From contig CALRMU020000001.1 in the NCBI GenBank assembly GCA_943369295.1, positions 496,001 to 560,000 of the forward strand: a stretch of 64,000 nt of DNA. Reading direction: 5' to 3'. Below, piece by piece: positions 42,087 through 50,671 of the stretch. The stretch comes from JAKRSE01 sp943369295 (GTDB taxonomy: Bacteria; Armatimonadota; Fimbriimonadia; Fimbriimonadales; Fimbriimonadaceae). Below the pieces are notes generated by a model, which had not been told where the DNA came from, searched no databases, and saw only the letters and a program-made list of their open reading frames with translations. Position 1 is the stretch's first letter; each line of letters starts with the position of its first letter. The translations under genes and the position numbers were made by a program.

Positions 42087-42463
42087 GGGATCGCTGCCCT
42101 CGGGCAGAGAAAGTTTCCCCTCGGGGATAGGTTTCCAGACTCGGCGGCAGAGGTTGGGTTAGCCCGTGGCCGCACTTTGACTCGTTCTGAGACTGGTCGT
42201 GTCCCAGATTGTGTGGGTGGTCAGGGAGCCTGCTCTTCAGTTGGGCGGACTGGGCATGTGGCTCGGAGCTGTAATGTTGCTGTTAGCTAAGCAGATATGG
42301 GGGCGGAAGGTCAAGAGTCTTTTAACTGCAGCTAAAGATTCCTGTTCATATCCGGTCATTTGGCCCTCCCCCTGTGGGGCTTTTTCGTTTGGGCTATGCC
42401 GCCGGGACCCAGGCGGAGGCCCTGGCGCAGTGCCGCCTGGGTGGGATACACTAGAGACTGCGA
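42087..42463. other. 377 bp region upstream of the tRNA-Gly pair
   Basis: No gene is seen; the one longer ORF runs into the tRNA. A plus-strand terminator-like hairpin GCCC-n9-GGGGC followed by TTTTTC lies at about 42363-42390. A GACCCAGGCGG/CCGCCTGGGT hairpin follows at about 42405-42452. GATACACT at 42446-42453, about 10 bp before the first tRNA, is a possible -10 element. Confidence 0.5.
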
Positions 42464-42537
42464 GCGGGAGTAGCTTAATGGTAAAGCTCCAGCCTTCCAA
42501 GCTGATCACGCGAGTTCGATTCTCGTCTCCCGCTCCA
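42464..42537 (+). tRNA. tRNA-Gly (TCC)
   Basis: A 74-nucleotide tRNA. The acceptor stem is GCGGGAG with CTCCCGC, discriminator T, and an encoded CCA. The anticodon loop CTTCCAA gives TCC. The T-arm is GCGAGTTCGATTCTCGT. Confidence 0.95.
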
Positions 42538-42552
42538 ACTTCCGCACCTTAA

Positions 42553-42627
<75 letters not shown>

Positions 42628-42691
42628 AATTTTGAACCTGCCGGACCTTGATCTGGTTCTTTCTCAACCCTGTGCGTTCAAGATCGTGGCA

Positions 42692-43336
42692 ATGCTTTTC
42701 GTGAGGCCTGTCAATTCCCTTAGCCAATCAGATGCCGGACTGCCTCTGCCTCAGTTTCTTGCTGCTGGTGGCAGCCCTGAACCGGGCTTGCTTATCGCAG
42801 AAAGCTTTGAGGGCAGAATTTTTAGGGCAGAGCAGGGAATGCACTTGGCGGCCCTTTGTGCTCGAGCTTTCGAATCTCCCATGACCTACGTGATTCGAGG
42901 CTTAGTGCTGGATCATTGGTACGCTAAAGGTCTAGCCGAGAATCTGGAAAGGCAGGGAATAGGCGCGTGGCTGACGGAGAGGGGACCGAACAAATACTTC
43001 ATCGCGCAGTCGCAGAATCCCGAAGACTTGGCAATGATTCAACTCTTAGAGTGGGGGGACTTTGCCTTCACTGCTGGAACCAATCTTCATCACCTTAGGC
43101 AGAGCAATGACTGGAACCCTTCACCTGCACATCCTCTTAATGGGGCTGAGGTGGACATCGTAGAACTCGCCTGGAACGGTGCTTTTGACCTGCACGGTGT
43201 TTACTCAGCAGGGGCTGACAGGATCGCAGAGTTCGTACTTGAGGATCCAGAGATCATTTACAATCCCCGAGAGATTTTGCTAGATGAATCTGATGTACTC
43301 GGTGAAGGCCGTCGCGGTTGGGACCTATTTGATTAA
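42692..43336 (+). CDS. protein of unknown function
   Basis: A 214-residue protein from ATG at 42692; TTG at 42632, 4 bp after the tRNA, would add 20 residues. It has no signal peptide or membrane helix, so it is probably cytoplasmic. Segments seen are VIRGLVLDHWYAKGLAENLE, FIAQSQNPEDLAMIQLLEW and a C-terminal acidic tail (ILLDESDVLGEG). No catalytic motif is recognised. It converges on the exported protein at 43442 with a terminator between. The coding character is clear from the length of the open frame and the regular codon pattern. Function unknown. Confidence 0.7.
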   Translation: MLFVRPVNSLSQSDAGLPLPQFLAAGGSPEPGLLIAESFEGRIFRAEQGMHLAALCARAFESPMTYVIRGLVLDHWYAKGLAENLERQGIGAWLTERGPNKYFIAQSQNPEDLAMIQLLEWGDFAFTAGTNLHHLRQSNDWNPSPAHPLNGAEVDIVELAWNGAFDLHGVYSAGADRIAEFVLEDPEIIYNPREILLDESDVLGEGRRGWDLFD

Positions 43337-43378
43337 GTTGGCTGATTTTTTGCAATGTGACCGCTGTAAGAAAAACAA

Positions 43379-43410
43379 GACAGGGCACATCTTGACCGAT
43401 GCGCCCTGTC
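43379..43410 (-). terminator. terminator hairpin between convergent genes
   Basis: GACAGGGC at 43379-43386 pairs with GCCCTGTC at 43403-43410, and the arms continue with CATC/GATG. On the minus strand it is followed by TTGTTTTTCTTAC, so it should terminate the 43442-44317 gene; the plus side lacks a T-tract. Confidence 0.75.
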
Positions 43411-43441
43411 TGAGGGATCTGCGATGGCTCTTGATATCGGC

Positions 43442-44317
43442 TTACTTGGCGAGTGTCAGCCAGTGCATAGTGAAGGGGCTTATCGCGTTTCCATCCATCA
43501 TTCGCGGAGCCAGCCACTCCGTGGGACTGGCTTTTTGGTGATCGCTTAAGGCATGAGGGGCGATTCCGCCATTGGCAAAATTGAAAGTCCACCTCCTTAT
43601 GACCGTGGTTTCCTGAGTCACCTCGAGGGTATGGAGCCCGGACATGCTCGCCAGTTCCTTGACTCCGATAGCGTTCTTGTCCGGCTTGATGAAAGGCTGC
43701 TCGAACCGAGAGTAGCCTGGTCCACTAGGTCTCCTTTTATCGCCAACAGCTACGATTGTCGATCCCTTTTTGAGAGTCGCGACCACTGTTGGGTCACCGG
43801 GCTTTAGTTCGTCAAGTGCGACCCAAAAGACAGCGTAGGCATCCTGCCTGTAGCCGTCATCTGGCTTATGCCTAATGAAGGCTCTCTCTTTCCAAGGGCC
43901 GGTCAGCTGCCAGGAAGTCTTGGGGTCAAGGGGGTCGCCGCCAGAGACTTTCTTTAATGTGAAGTCAAACTTGCCAGCCAGCTTTCCATCCACCATCACC
44001 TCGAATGACCGTGGTCCGTCAGAAGTGCCAAGGCTGACGGAACCAGGCGTTCTAGACATGACCATCGAAAAAACCCCTGCTTTGGCGGTGGGGTTGCGAA
44101 ACTGCATAGTGTGGAGTGTCTTGTCTCCTTCCTTAACTAGGAGTTCGCACTTAAAGACACCCGTTGGGGCAAAGGCGATCTGCAATGCGCTGAATCGAAC
44201 CATTGGCTCGGCAGCGGCTAGATAGAACTGGGTGCTTTCCAGAAAGGAGTTAAGAACCACACTGGGGGCCGGGGTCGGCTGTGCAAGCGATGCGGCCAAG
44301 AGGAGCGAAGAAAGCAT
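43442..44317 (-). CDS. exported protein of unknown function
   Basis: A 291-residue protein with a short signal peptide (MLSSLLLAASLAQPTPAP). The mature body is beta-rich (VFSMVMSRTPGSVSLGTSD, FEVMVDGKLAGKFDFTLKKV) and ends near a hydrophobic-poor tail (FTMHWLTLAK). No catalytic motif is seen. It may be a surface or periplasmic ligand-binding protein. It ends at a terminator hairpin at 43379 and is divergent from a PhyH-type dioxygenase gene (105 bp gap). Function unknown. Confidence 0.72.
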   Translation of the reverse strand: MLSSLLLAASLAQPTPAPSVVLNSFLESTQFYLAAAEPMVRFSALQIAFAPTGVFKCELLVKEGDKTLHTMQFRNPTAKAGVFSMVMSRTPGSVSLGTSDGPRSFEVMVDGKLAGKFDFTLKKVSGGDPLDPKTSWQLTGPWKERAFIRHKPDDGYRQDAYAVFWVALDELKPGDPTVVATLKKGSTIVAVGDKRRPSGPGYSRFEQPFIKPDKNAIGVKELASMSGLHTLEVTQETTVIRRWTFNFANGGIAPHALSDHQKASPTEWLAPRMMDGNAISPFTMHWLTLAK

Positions 44318-44422
44318 GCGGAATCATATTTCAGTTTCTCTTCATTTTTCATCGGCTTTGCTTTGTAGAATTCTTTTACTTGCAAAGTTCTTTTAGAAGG
44401 TGGAGGTTAAACTCTCTGTCAA

Positions 44423-45079
44423 GTGCAAAGAGATCCTGTCGGCTATGGTTTGCAAAAGGGATTTGTTTCCAGAGAAAGGGTGCTTCGCCTTCTCGCTTTG
44501 CTCCCAGAGATGTCAGGAGAGGCAGGGACGAGGCGGCTTCTGGACCATGAGTGGTGCCAAGAGCTGGCCCTCAGTCAGTCCTTTGTTCAGCTGGCTGAGG
44601 AACTGATCGGCCCGGGTGCCGCCCCACGGCGGGCGATTCTGTTCGACAAGACTGCTGGCGTCAATTGGAACTTAGGCTGGCATCAAGACACAAAGATTCC
44701 TGTTCGGTCTATTCGCAAAGAGCTGCCGGGATTCAATGCCTGGTCTGAGAAAGAAGGTGTCGTTCACGTCCTTCCACCCCTAGAGGTTTTGGAAAAGTGT
44801 GTGGCCCTTCGGCTTCATCTCGATGACTGCTCTGCCTCCAACGGAGCCTTGAAGGTGATTCCTGGGAGCCATATCAAAGGAGTTCGGCCAGACATAGACC
44901 AATCAGAACTAGAGAGCCAGACAATCTTAGAAGCAGAAGCGGGCGACCTGATCTGGATGAGGCCCTTGGTTTTCCACGCTTCATCAAAAGCAGAATCGCC
45001 AAATCATCGGAGGGTGATCCACATCGAATATTCCTCGGCGAACCTGCCCGAAGGTTTGCAATGGGCGTGGCCGACTTAG
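44423..45079 (+). CDS. phytanoyl-CoA dioxygenase family protein
   Basis: Fe(II)/2-oxoglutarate-dependent oxygenase of 218 residues, the second member of the PhyH family in the window but only distantly like the one at 14797. The iron ligands are His87 and Asp89 in NLGWHQDTKIP, and His185 in LVFHASSKAES, with Arg197 in NHRRVIHIEYS likely binding 2-oxoglutarate. GALKVIPGSHIKGV is the family's conserved turn. The start is GTG at 44423; no good ribosome site is visible, so it could lie elsewhere. The stop overlaps the stop of the convergent DUF1801-like gene by four bases. The substrate is unknown. Confidence 0.85.
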   Translation: MQRDPVGYGLQKGFVSRERVLRLLALLPEMSGEAGTRRLLDHEWCQELALSQSFVQLAEELIGPGAAPRRAILFDKTAGVNWNLGWHQDTKIPVRSIRKELPGFNAWSEKEGVVHVLPPLEVLEKCVALRLHLDDCSASNGALKVIPGSHIKGVRPDIDQSELESQTILEAEAGDLIWMRPLVFHASSKAESPNHRRVIHIEYSSANLPEGLQWAWPT

Positions 45080-45423
45080 GCCATCTCTATAGCTTGCTTA
45101 ACCAGAGAAGAAGCGTAGTCCAGGTCAAGATCACTTAGAGTTTTGAACTTTAGGTGCCTCATGTTGGCGCCTGTGCCTTTCAGCAAGGCCTTGGGGTCTG
45201 ATAAATGCGCCCCACGCTCAAAGCCAAAGTTCACGTCGGTTTTGTTGGCGATAAAGTAGCAGATGTACTTTCCCTTGTGCCAATAAACGGGGCGGCTCCA
45301 CTTCCATGCCTCTTCCAGTTCAGGAAAGGATTGCTTCAAGCATGAGCGAAGTGCGTGACAGATTTCTTTTTGGGGGCTGGGGAGCCCGGCAATGTAGGCC
45401 TCAATCTGTTCGAGGTCTGTCAT
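45076..45423 (-). CDS. DUF1801 (YdhG-like) protein
   Basis: A 115-residue cytoplasmic protein of the DUF1801/YdhG family, an iron-chaperone-like alpha/beta fold. Seen are the opening IEAYIAGLPSPQKEICHALR, WKWSRPVYWHKGKYICYF and the end MRHLKFKTLSDLDLDYASS. The ATG at 45423 was chosen because homologues begin shortly before the IEAYIAGL segment; the frame is open further upstream, but that part overlaps the next gene's 3' end. It lies 8 bp downstream of the HD phosphohydrolase gene and is probably cotranscribed. The exact role is unknown. Confidence 0.85.
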   Translation of the reverse strand: MTDLEQIEAYIAGLPSPQKEICHALRSCLKQSFPELEEAWKWSRPVYWHKGKYICYFIANKTDVNFGFERGAHLSDPKALLKGTGANMRHLKFKTLSDLDLDYASSLVKQAIEMA

Positions 45424-45431
45424 CTCTGCCT

Positions 45432-46115
45432 CTATTCCAGCCTGACCCCGTTGGCAGAAAGGCAGAACTTGTAGCCGAACGAAGCGGCTGAAGTGCGGCA
45501 CATTACCATGCGGGTAAGGAAGATTTCGAAGTACTCCATGACAGTCGCAAACTGCGAGTCGATCTGCAGAGTCAGCTCCAGAGTCTTCAGCTCCTGGTTC
45601 ATTTCCACTCGGCTCTGAACGACAGCGTAGTTGACCCTGTCGTGGATGTCAAAGGTCTCCATCATGGGGTTCTGCACGCGGCTGCGGTGAACATCGCTTT
45701 TATCGGCAATGATCAGGGCGGCAGACATGGTCGAAATGGGAGTGCCGCTCATCTCTTCGTGGTTGCCAATAGCGCCGATGATGGGAGCAATCTCTTCCAC
45801 CGGCATTCCCATTTCGTTCAGCAGGTTGTAGGCCAGTCCAGCCCCGCTGACAGGGTGGCCAATGCGGTTGATCACATTGCCGATGTCATGCAGAAAGCCC
45901 GCAATCTGCCCGAGTTCAATCTGTCGAGCGGGGACTTCCAAGCCTTCCATGATGTAGCGGGTGATTCCACTTACAATGCCCATGTGTCTCTGGCCATGTT
46001 CTGTATAGCCCATGGCCTTCATCACTTCGTTGGCCCCTTCAATCAAGGCAATCGCCTTAGGGTTCGCCTTCACGTCTTTGAGGGTGATCGGGGCTGAATC
46101 TGCGTTTGTGATCAT
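45432..46115 (-). CDS. HD-domain phosphohydrolase
   Basis: A 227-residue metal-dependent phosphohydrolase of the HD superfamily. The metal-binding His/Asp set can be read as HGQRHMGIVSGITRYIME (first His), AGFLHDIGN (His76/Asp77), the His in IGHPVSGAGLA and the later LIIADKSDVHRSRV (Asp). Substrates in the family include nucleotides and cyclic dinucleotides; this one cannot be inferred. It lies between the polysaccharide deacetylase gene and the DUF1801 gene on the minus strand. Confidence 0.88.
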   Translation of the reverse strand: MITNADSAPITLKDVKANPKAIALIEGANEVMKAMGYTEHGQRHMGIVSGITRYIMEGLEVPARQIELGQIAGFLHDIGNVINRIGHPVSGAGLAYNLLNEMGMPVEEIAPIIGAIGNHEEMSGTPISTMSAALIIADKSDVHRSRVQNPMMETFDIHDRVNYAVVQSRVEMNQELKTLELTLQIDSQFATVMEYFEIFLTRMVMCRTSAASFGYKFCLSANGVRLE

Positions 46116-46157
46116 GCTAGGTTTCTTTGCCTTCTACGCTGAAGGGAGTCTGGGAGG

Positions 46158-47069
46158 TCAAGGCTGAACGTAGAGATCAACCTTGCCTTTGGAGGCCTTG
46201 TTAAGCCACCAAGTAATGCCTTTTTCGCCCTCATAAGCCTTTATTCGGGGAATGATGTAGGGGCGGAACTTCTTATCCAAAGGAGATCTGCCAGGGCCTG
46301 CCCCAGCCGCAGCCACTGCTGAGAAGGAGATTTTTCTGCCTTTGTAGTTGAATCCGTTTTTAATGAGGCTGCTGGTTGGATAGCTGCCGAAAGGGGGAGC
46401 TAGTGAGGTCACCTTTGCGCCAAGGTTCTCCAGCCAAATCACCGATTCACCCACTTCTCGCATGATCTTCGATGACGAAGACTTGCGAAGGTCAATGTGA
46501 TTCATGGTGTGGCTGGCAATCTCGCTGCCCCAATCCTGAAGCATTTTAATCTTCCTGCGGCCCTCTCTCTTCACCCCAAAGGGGCCGTTATCGAGGGCGA
46601 AGAAGGTGCCTTTCACGGGGAAATCGGGGTGGGTTTTGGCGAAGTTCAGCCAGATTCCAACAAAGCAGTCGGAATCAATGGTTCCATCCTTCTTGAACCT
46701 AAACTGGTCTACCCAGGAATCATCAAAGGTGAGAACGACGGGGGAGGCGCCCGGCGGGAGATTCATTTTGCCCGTGGCGTAGTCTCTTAAAGTGACGGGG
46801 CGATACCCTTCCTTGTAGAGCCGCGCCAAATCGCTTTTGAAGTTTGCCCGGCTGCGCACCATGTTGGCTTCTTTGTCGCCGATGCGGTGATACATCAGCA
46901 CCATGACTTCGCCCATCGTGTTCGCCGGACGATTCGTGACCCTTTTGGGCTTCGGAGCCGGCACATTGCCGGAATTGGCAGAGCGCAAAGCCCCGCCTGA
47001 TGAACTCAACTGGCCGGGAACAAAAATCCCAGCCAGGAGCATGATAGTTAGGAATCCGTTCCTGATCAT
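46158..47069 (-). CDS. exported polysaccharide deacetylase
   Basis: A 303-residue NodB-type carbohydrate esterase (family CE4), removing N-acetyl groups from a cell-surface or extracellular polymer. The ATG at 47069 gives a signal peptide (FLTIMLLAGIFVPGQL). The metal and catalytic residues are Asp116/Asp117 in VVLTFDDSWVD and His187/His191 in IASHTMNHIDL. The start ATG shares one base with the upstream stop (TGATG), so it is coupled to the sugar-nucleotide gene. Together they suggest a surface-polysaccharide function. Confidence 0.9.
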   Translation of the reverse strand: MIRNGFLTIMLLAGIFVPGQLSSSGGALRSANSGNVPAPKPKRVTNRPANTMGEVMVLMYHRIGDKEANMVRSRANFKSDLARLYKEGYRPVTLRDYATGKMNLPPGASPVVLTFDDSWVDQFRFKKDGTIDSDCFVGIWLNFAKTHPDFPVKGTFFALDNGPFGVKREGRRKIKMLQDWGSEIASHTMNHIDLRKSSSSKIMREVGESVIWLENLGAKVTSLAPPFGSYPTSSLIKNGFNYKGRKISFSAVAAAGAGPGRSPLDKKFRPYIIPRIKAYEGEKGITWWLNKASKGKVDLYVQP

Positions 47070-49570
47070 CAAGTCCTCTTCACCATCCCCATGGCGCGTT
47101 CTCGCCATTCTGACGCCAGTGCGTAAGAGGCCTCTAGGGAGTCCGCCTCTGCGTAAATTTTGACCATGGGCTCAAAGGGGTCAGGCAGGGCAAGCACCCA
47201 TGCACCTGGCCTTCGGGATTTGATTCCGTCGGTCAGATCCAGCGTTCCCCAATCGCCCAATTCTTCGGCAAGCAGCCTCATCACCGTGCCCTTGTCTTCG
47301 TAGCCGACATCTGCAGGCAGGGTCGCCACGTTGAGAGGGGGCAGGTCGTTGGTGATATCACTCAGACGTGCGCCAGTTCGCTCCAGTTTCCATAGAAGTC
47401 GGGCCAAAGCGTACATGGCATCAAAGCCCGGAGTGAGGAGAGGGAAGATGAATCCGCCGTTGCTGTCGCCAGCAAATGAGACCTCGCCAGATTCGGCGCA
47501 GGCCATGAGGCCCCTTGCTCCGGCCCGGCCAATCATCACATCCGCACCCTTCGCTTTGAGGGCCTGAATCAATGAATCTGGCGTCGTGACATCGACTGCG
47601 ATCTTTGCCGAGTTGGATGAAGCGGCCACGACCATCGCAGCAGCTCCGAGGAGTTGAAGACCTGAGAGGGGAAGCCCCCTATCGTCCACAACCATCATCC
47701 TTTCGCCTTCGTTGACGAAGAGAATTCCAAGGTCGGCATGAAGCGAGGCGGCGATCTGAGCGACTCGCCTGAGGTGGACCATGATCTCCTCGTCGGTTCG
47801 AGGAGCGGCCTTGGCGTCGTTGACAGCGTTGAGGCTGACCGATTCGACCCCTAATCGATGAAGGAAGGAGGGGAAAATAGGGCTGATTGAGCTGAAGCCG
47901 TAGTCGATGACCAGCCTCATGCTGCTTGAGAGTCGGTAATCCTCAAGTGCTCCAAAGAAGTCCTGCTCGTACATCTCGGCCGCCCTGGTGGCGACGTCAA
48001 TCGTTCCGACTTCATCCGGGTCGGTACGTCGGAACTCTTCGCGGAAGAAGTTGGACTCGATCTTTCTCTGTGCGGCAGAGCTGATGTAGCGGCCCTGACC
48101 ATCCAGCAGCTCCATAAGAGTCATGCGGGCGCTGCCAGGCATCTTGCGAATATTGAAAGCTCCGGTTGCGCCGATCGCCCGGGTGTGGTGCCGAGTGATG
48201 GGGAGTGGGGCGCTCCTCATATCAATCACCTGGCAGCCCGTGCTGAGAAGGCTGGAAATCACCGCCCTCTTGGTCATGCGGCTGGACTTGCTGGAGTCTC
48301 GGCCCGTGACGACCCTTGAGCCAGTGGGGAGAGTGGAACCATAGGCGAGGCCAAGGCGGACGGCGAATTCTGGGGTGACTTCGATGTTGCTCAGCCCGCC
48401 GACACCAAGTTCTCGGAAGAAGGAACCCTTCCACCGAGAGCCGCTGACCAGGCTCATAGTCAAAGTCGCGCCGCGCTCAATATGCTTGTCTGGCCAGACC
48501 TTGACCTTGGCCTTGATGGTGGCTCCAACATCGACAAGAGTGTTGTCGCCTACGACAACGTCTTCTCGAAGAATCGCCTCCTTCTTAATCGTGCAGCGTC
48601 GGCAGAGAATCGCTCCTTCTGCCTGAACGGCCTGGCCAATATAGCAGCCTTCCCAGACGACAGATTCTTTTACGACTGCATCACAGTCGACGATGGTGCC
48701 GTCGCCGATGACCGTATTCGGGCCAAGCTGAGCCCCCTTCTTGATGCGGCAGTCTGACCCGATGCAGACAGGTGCGGTGAGTTGGACCCCGTCTTCTACA
48801 ACGGTTCTATCTCCGACCCAGATGCCAGGGCTGACTTCTCGGCCCGGAACTGGAAGACCGGCATCTCCAGAGAGAAGATCGTTTTGGGCTTGGCGATACT
48901 GCTCCAGATTTCCAATATCCGACCAGTACTCGTCGGCAATGTAGCCGTAGAGAGGCATGCCTTCTCTCAGCATTTTAGGAAAAATGTCTTGGCTCCAGTC
49001 GTAGCTTCGGTCTGGCTCCATGAGGGCCAAAACTTCTGGCTCAAGTATATAGATGCCTGTGTTGACCGTGTCGCTAAAGACTTCGCTCCAGCCTGGCTTT
49101 TCCAAAAACCGGTCGATGTGGCCGTCTTCGCGGGTGATGACGACGCCGAATTCCAAGGGGTTGGGCACCCTTTTGAGAATCAGGGTGGCCATGCTGCCCT
49201 TTTCTTTGTGCCAGGCAATGGCTTTGGTCAGGTCAATCGAGGTGAGGGCGTCGCCAGAGATGATGACGAAGGGTTCGCCTTCCAGCAGGTGGTCCGCCAT
49301 CTTGACCGCCCCGGCTGTGCCGAGGGGATCTTTTTCGATGGAATGCTTGATCGACATCCCCAGGTCGGAACCATCGCCGAAGGTGGCAATGATCTCGTCG
49401 CTCAAGTAGTGGAGGGTTGTGACAACTTCAAGCAGACCGTGGTCTTTGAGAAGCAGAAGAATGTGCTCCATGATGGGGCGGCACCCCACCGGCGCAAGCG
49501 GCTTTGGCCGATTGATTGTCATGGGCCTCAGTCTTGAGCCCTCTCCACCTGCCATCACGACCGCTTTCAT
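47069..49570 (-). CDS. nucleotidyltransferase fused to a degenerate phosphomannomutase-like domain
   Basis: An 833-residue protein. Residues 1-235 form a sugar-1-phosphate nucleotidyltransferase with VMAGGEGSRLRPMT (NTP-binding), NRPKPLAP and EKPGWSEVF. A left-handed beta-helix of hexapeptide repeats follows to about residue 380. Residues from about 390 to the end look like a phosphomannomutase/phosphoglucomutase, with VTGRDSSKSSRMTKRAVIS. The catalytic Ser loop, normally TASHNP, reads GATGAFNIRKMPGSAR, and the metal loop, normally DGDGDR, reads FVNEGERMMVVDD. The mutase half is therefore probably inactive. The protein is commonly labelled mannose-1-phosphate guanylyltransferase; the sugar is not certain. 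Confidence 0.88.
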   Translation of the reverse strand: MKAVVMAGGEGSRLRPMTINRPKPLAPVGCRPIMEHILLLLKDHGLLEVVTTLHYLSDEIIATFGDGSDLGMSIKHSIEKDPLGTAGAVKMADHLLEGEPFVIISGDALTSIDLTKAIAWHKEKGSMATLILKRVPNPLEFGVVITREDGHIDRFLEKPGWSEVFSDTVNTGIYILEPEVLALMEPDRSYDWSQDIFPKMLREGMPLYGYIADEYWSDIGNLEQYRQAQNDLLSGDAGLPVPGREVSPGIWVGDRTVVEDGVQLTAPVCIGSDCRIKKGAQLGPNTVIGDGTIVDCDAVVKESVVWEGCYIGQAVQAEGAILCRRCTIKKEAILREDVVVGDNTLVDVGATIKAKVKVWPDKHIERGATLTMSLVSGSRWKGSFFRELGVGGLSNIEVTPEFAVRLGLAYGSTLPTGSRVVTGRDSSKSSRMTKRAVISSLLSTGCQVIDMRSAPLPITRHHTRAIGATGAFNIRKMPGSARMTLMELLDGQGRYISSAAQRKIESNFFREEFRRTDPDEVGTIDVATRAAEMYEQDFFGALEDYRLSSSMRLVIDYGFSSISPIFPSFLHRLGVESVSLNAVNDAKAAPRTDEEIMVHLRRVAQIAASLHADLGILFVNEGERMMVVDDRGLPLSGLQLLGAAAMVVAASSNSAKIAVDVTTPDSLIQALKAKGADVMIGRAGARGLMACAESGEVSFAGDSNGGFIFPLLTPGFDAMYALARLLWKLERTGARLSDITNDLPPLNVATLPADVGYEDKGTVMRLLAEELGDWGTLDLTDGIKSRRPGAWVLALPDPFEPMVKIYAEADSLEASYALASEWRERAMGMVKRT

Positions 49571-49659
49571 GAACTGCCTTGTACTCCCTGATTATTCAAC
49601 AGCTTTAGCCTTCTCTTTCCATCCCAGAAAAATGCAGGGCTTAGGGCGAAGGGTAAGAG

Positions 49660-50538
49660 TTACGGCCTGAGTATTTCTTCTCTGGCAATGGGCTGGCTCG
49701 GGTCGGCTTCCAAGGCTTTTCGAAGAAATTCTGCTGCCTCTGATGACCGGCTCTGCCTCTTTCTTAAGACTCCAAAAATGGCCAGGGCCTCGGCGTAATG
49801 GGGATTTGTTTCTAGAGCCAAGTTGAGCTCATGTTCAGCCTGGTCGAACTCGTCTAAAGCCATCAGAGCTTCGGCTCTTCGGCACCTCACGTCTGCATAA
49901 CCGGGGGCGAGGGCAAGAACCTCGCTGTAAGCCATGGCTGCCTCCATCCACTTTGACTGCTTGCCCAGGTCATCGCCGCGGCGGATAAGCTGAGCCGCCT
50001 GATCTGAGAAGGGAAGTCGAAGGCGAAGAAGCTGCTGGGGATCCTCGCCTGCAGTCCTCATGCCTTCGGCGAGACGAGGGGAAGATTGGGCCGCCTGCTG
50101 AAGAGAGAGTTTAGCTTCAGCCGGATTGCCTGCCTCGATTTGCAGCACGGCTCTGTGAATCAGGGCTTCAGCGTACTTCGGATTGATCTCCAAGGCCTTG
50201 GCAAGGCTCTCCATCTGCTCTTTTTTCTGGCCTAAAGATCGTTCGGCTCTGGTCCGGGCCAGCCACAGATCGGCAAATTTGGGTTCGAGTTCTAAAGCTT
50301 CAACCAGAAGCTTGTGCGCTTCGCTTGGGTCATTTTCCAGAAGCTGTTTGGCGAGCGAGCCAAGTGCTCCAGCCAAAGATCTCCTGACAACGCTTTTTAA
50401 ACTGGATTCAAGATGCTCTTGGTGGGCCTGGCGAAAGAGTTCAATGGCCTGAGTCCAGTCGCCACGGGTCTTGGCCCTTACGCCCGCGTCGTAAGAGACG
50501 TTCTGTCCGAATCCATACCACTTGCCGACAAAGCCCAT
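49660..50538 (-). CDS. TPR-repeat protein
   Basis: A 292-residue soluble protein made of TPR helical hairpins. Units such as GDWTQAIELFRQAHQEHLES, EPKFADLWLARTRAERSLG, NPKYAEALIHRAVLQIEAG and NPHYAEALAIFGVLRKRQ give about seven repeats. No signal peptide or catalytic domain is seen. TPR arrays mediate protein contacts, and the partner is unknown. It lies between a glycosyltransferase gene and the nucleotidyltransferase fusion on the minus strand. The start ATG at 50538 has no clear ribosome site. Confidence 0.88.
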   Translation of the reverse strand: MGFVGKWYGFGQNVSYDAGVRAKTRGDWTQAIELFRQAHQEHLESSLKSVVRRSLAGALGSLAKQLLENDPSEAHKLLVEALELEPKFADLWLARTRAERSLGQKKEQMESLAKALEINPKYAEALIHRAVLQIEAGNPAEAKLSLQQAAQSSPRLAEGMRTAGEDPQQLLRLRLPFSDQAAQLIRRGDDLGKQSKWMEAAMAYSEVLALAPGYADVRCRRAEALMALDEFDQAEHELNLALETNPHYAEALAIFGVLRKRQSRSSEAAEFLRKALEADPSQPIAREEILRP

Positions 50539-50671
50539 ACCTGGCCGCTGCTGGAGACCAAGGATAAGAGGTGGAAGAAGGAGGAGGTGGCCATCCTTGG
50601 CCTCCGCCCGCCATTCCTTGGTCTATGGTACGGGACGGAAGAACCCTGGAGAAAGCACCGGGGTTCTGTTT

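Noticed and set aside
42199..42552. A 117-codon open frame before the tRNA-Gly pair
   Set aside because: It runs through the first tRNA and through hairpins; the translation has no recognisable character.
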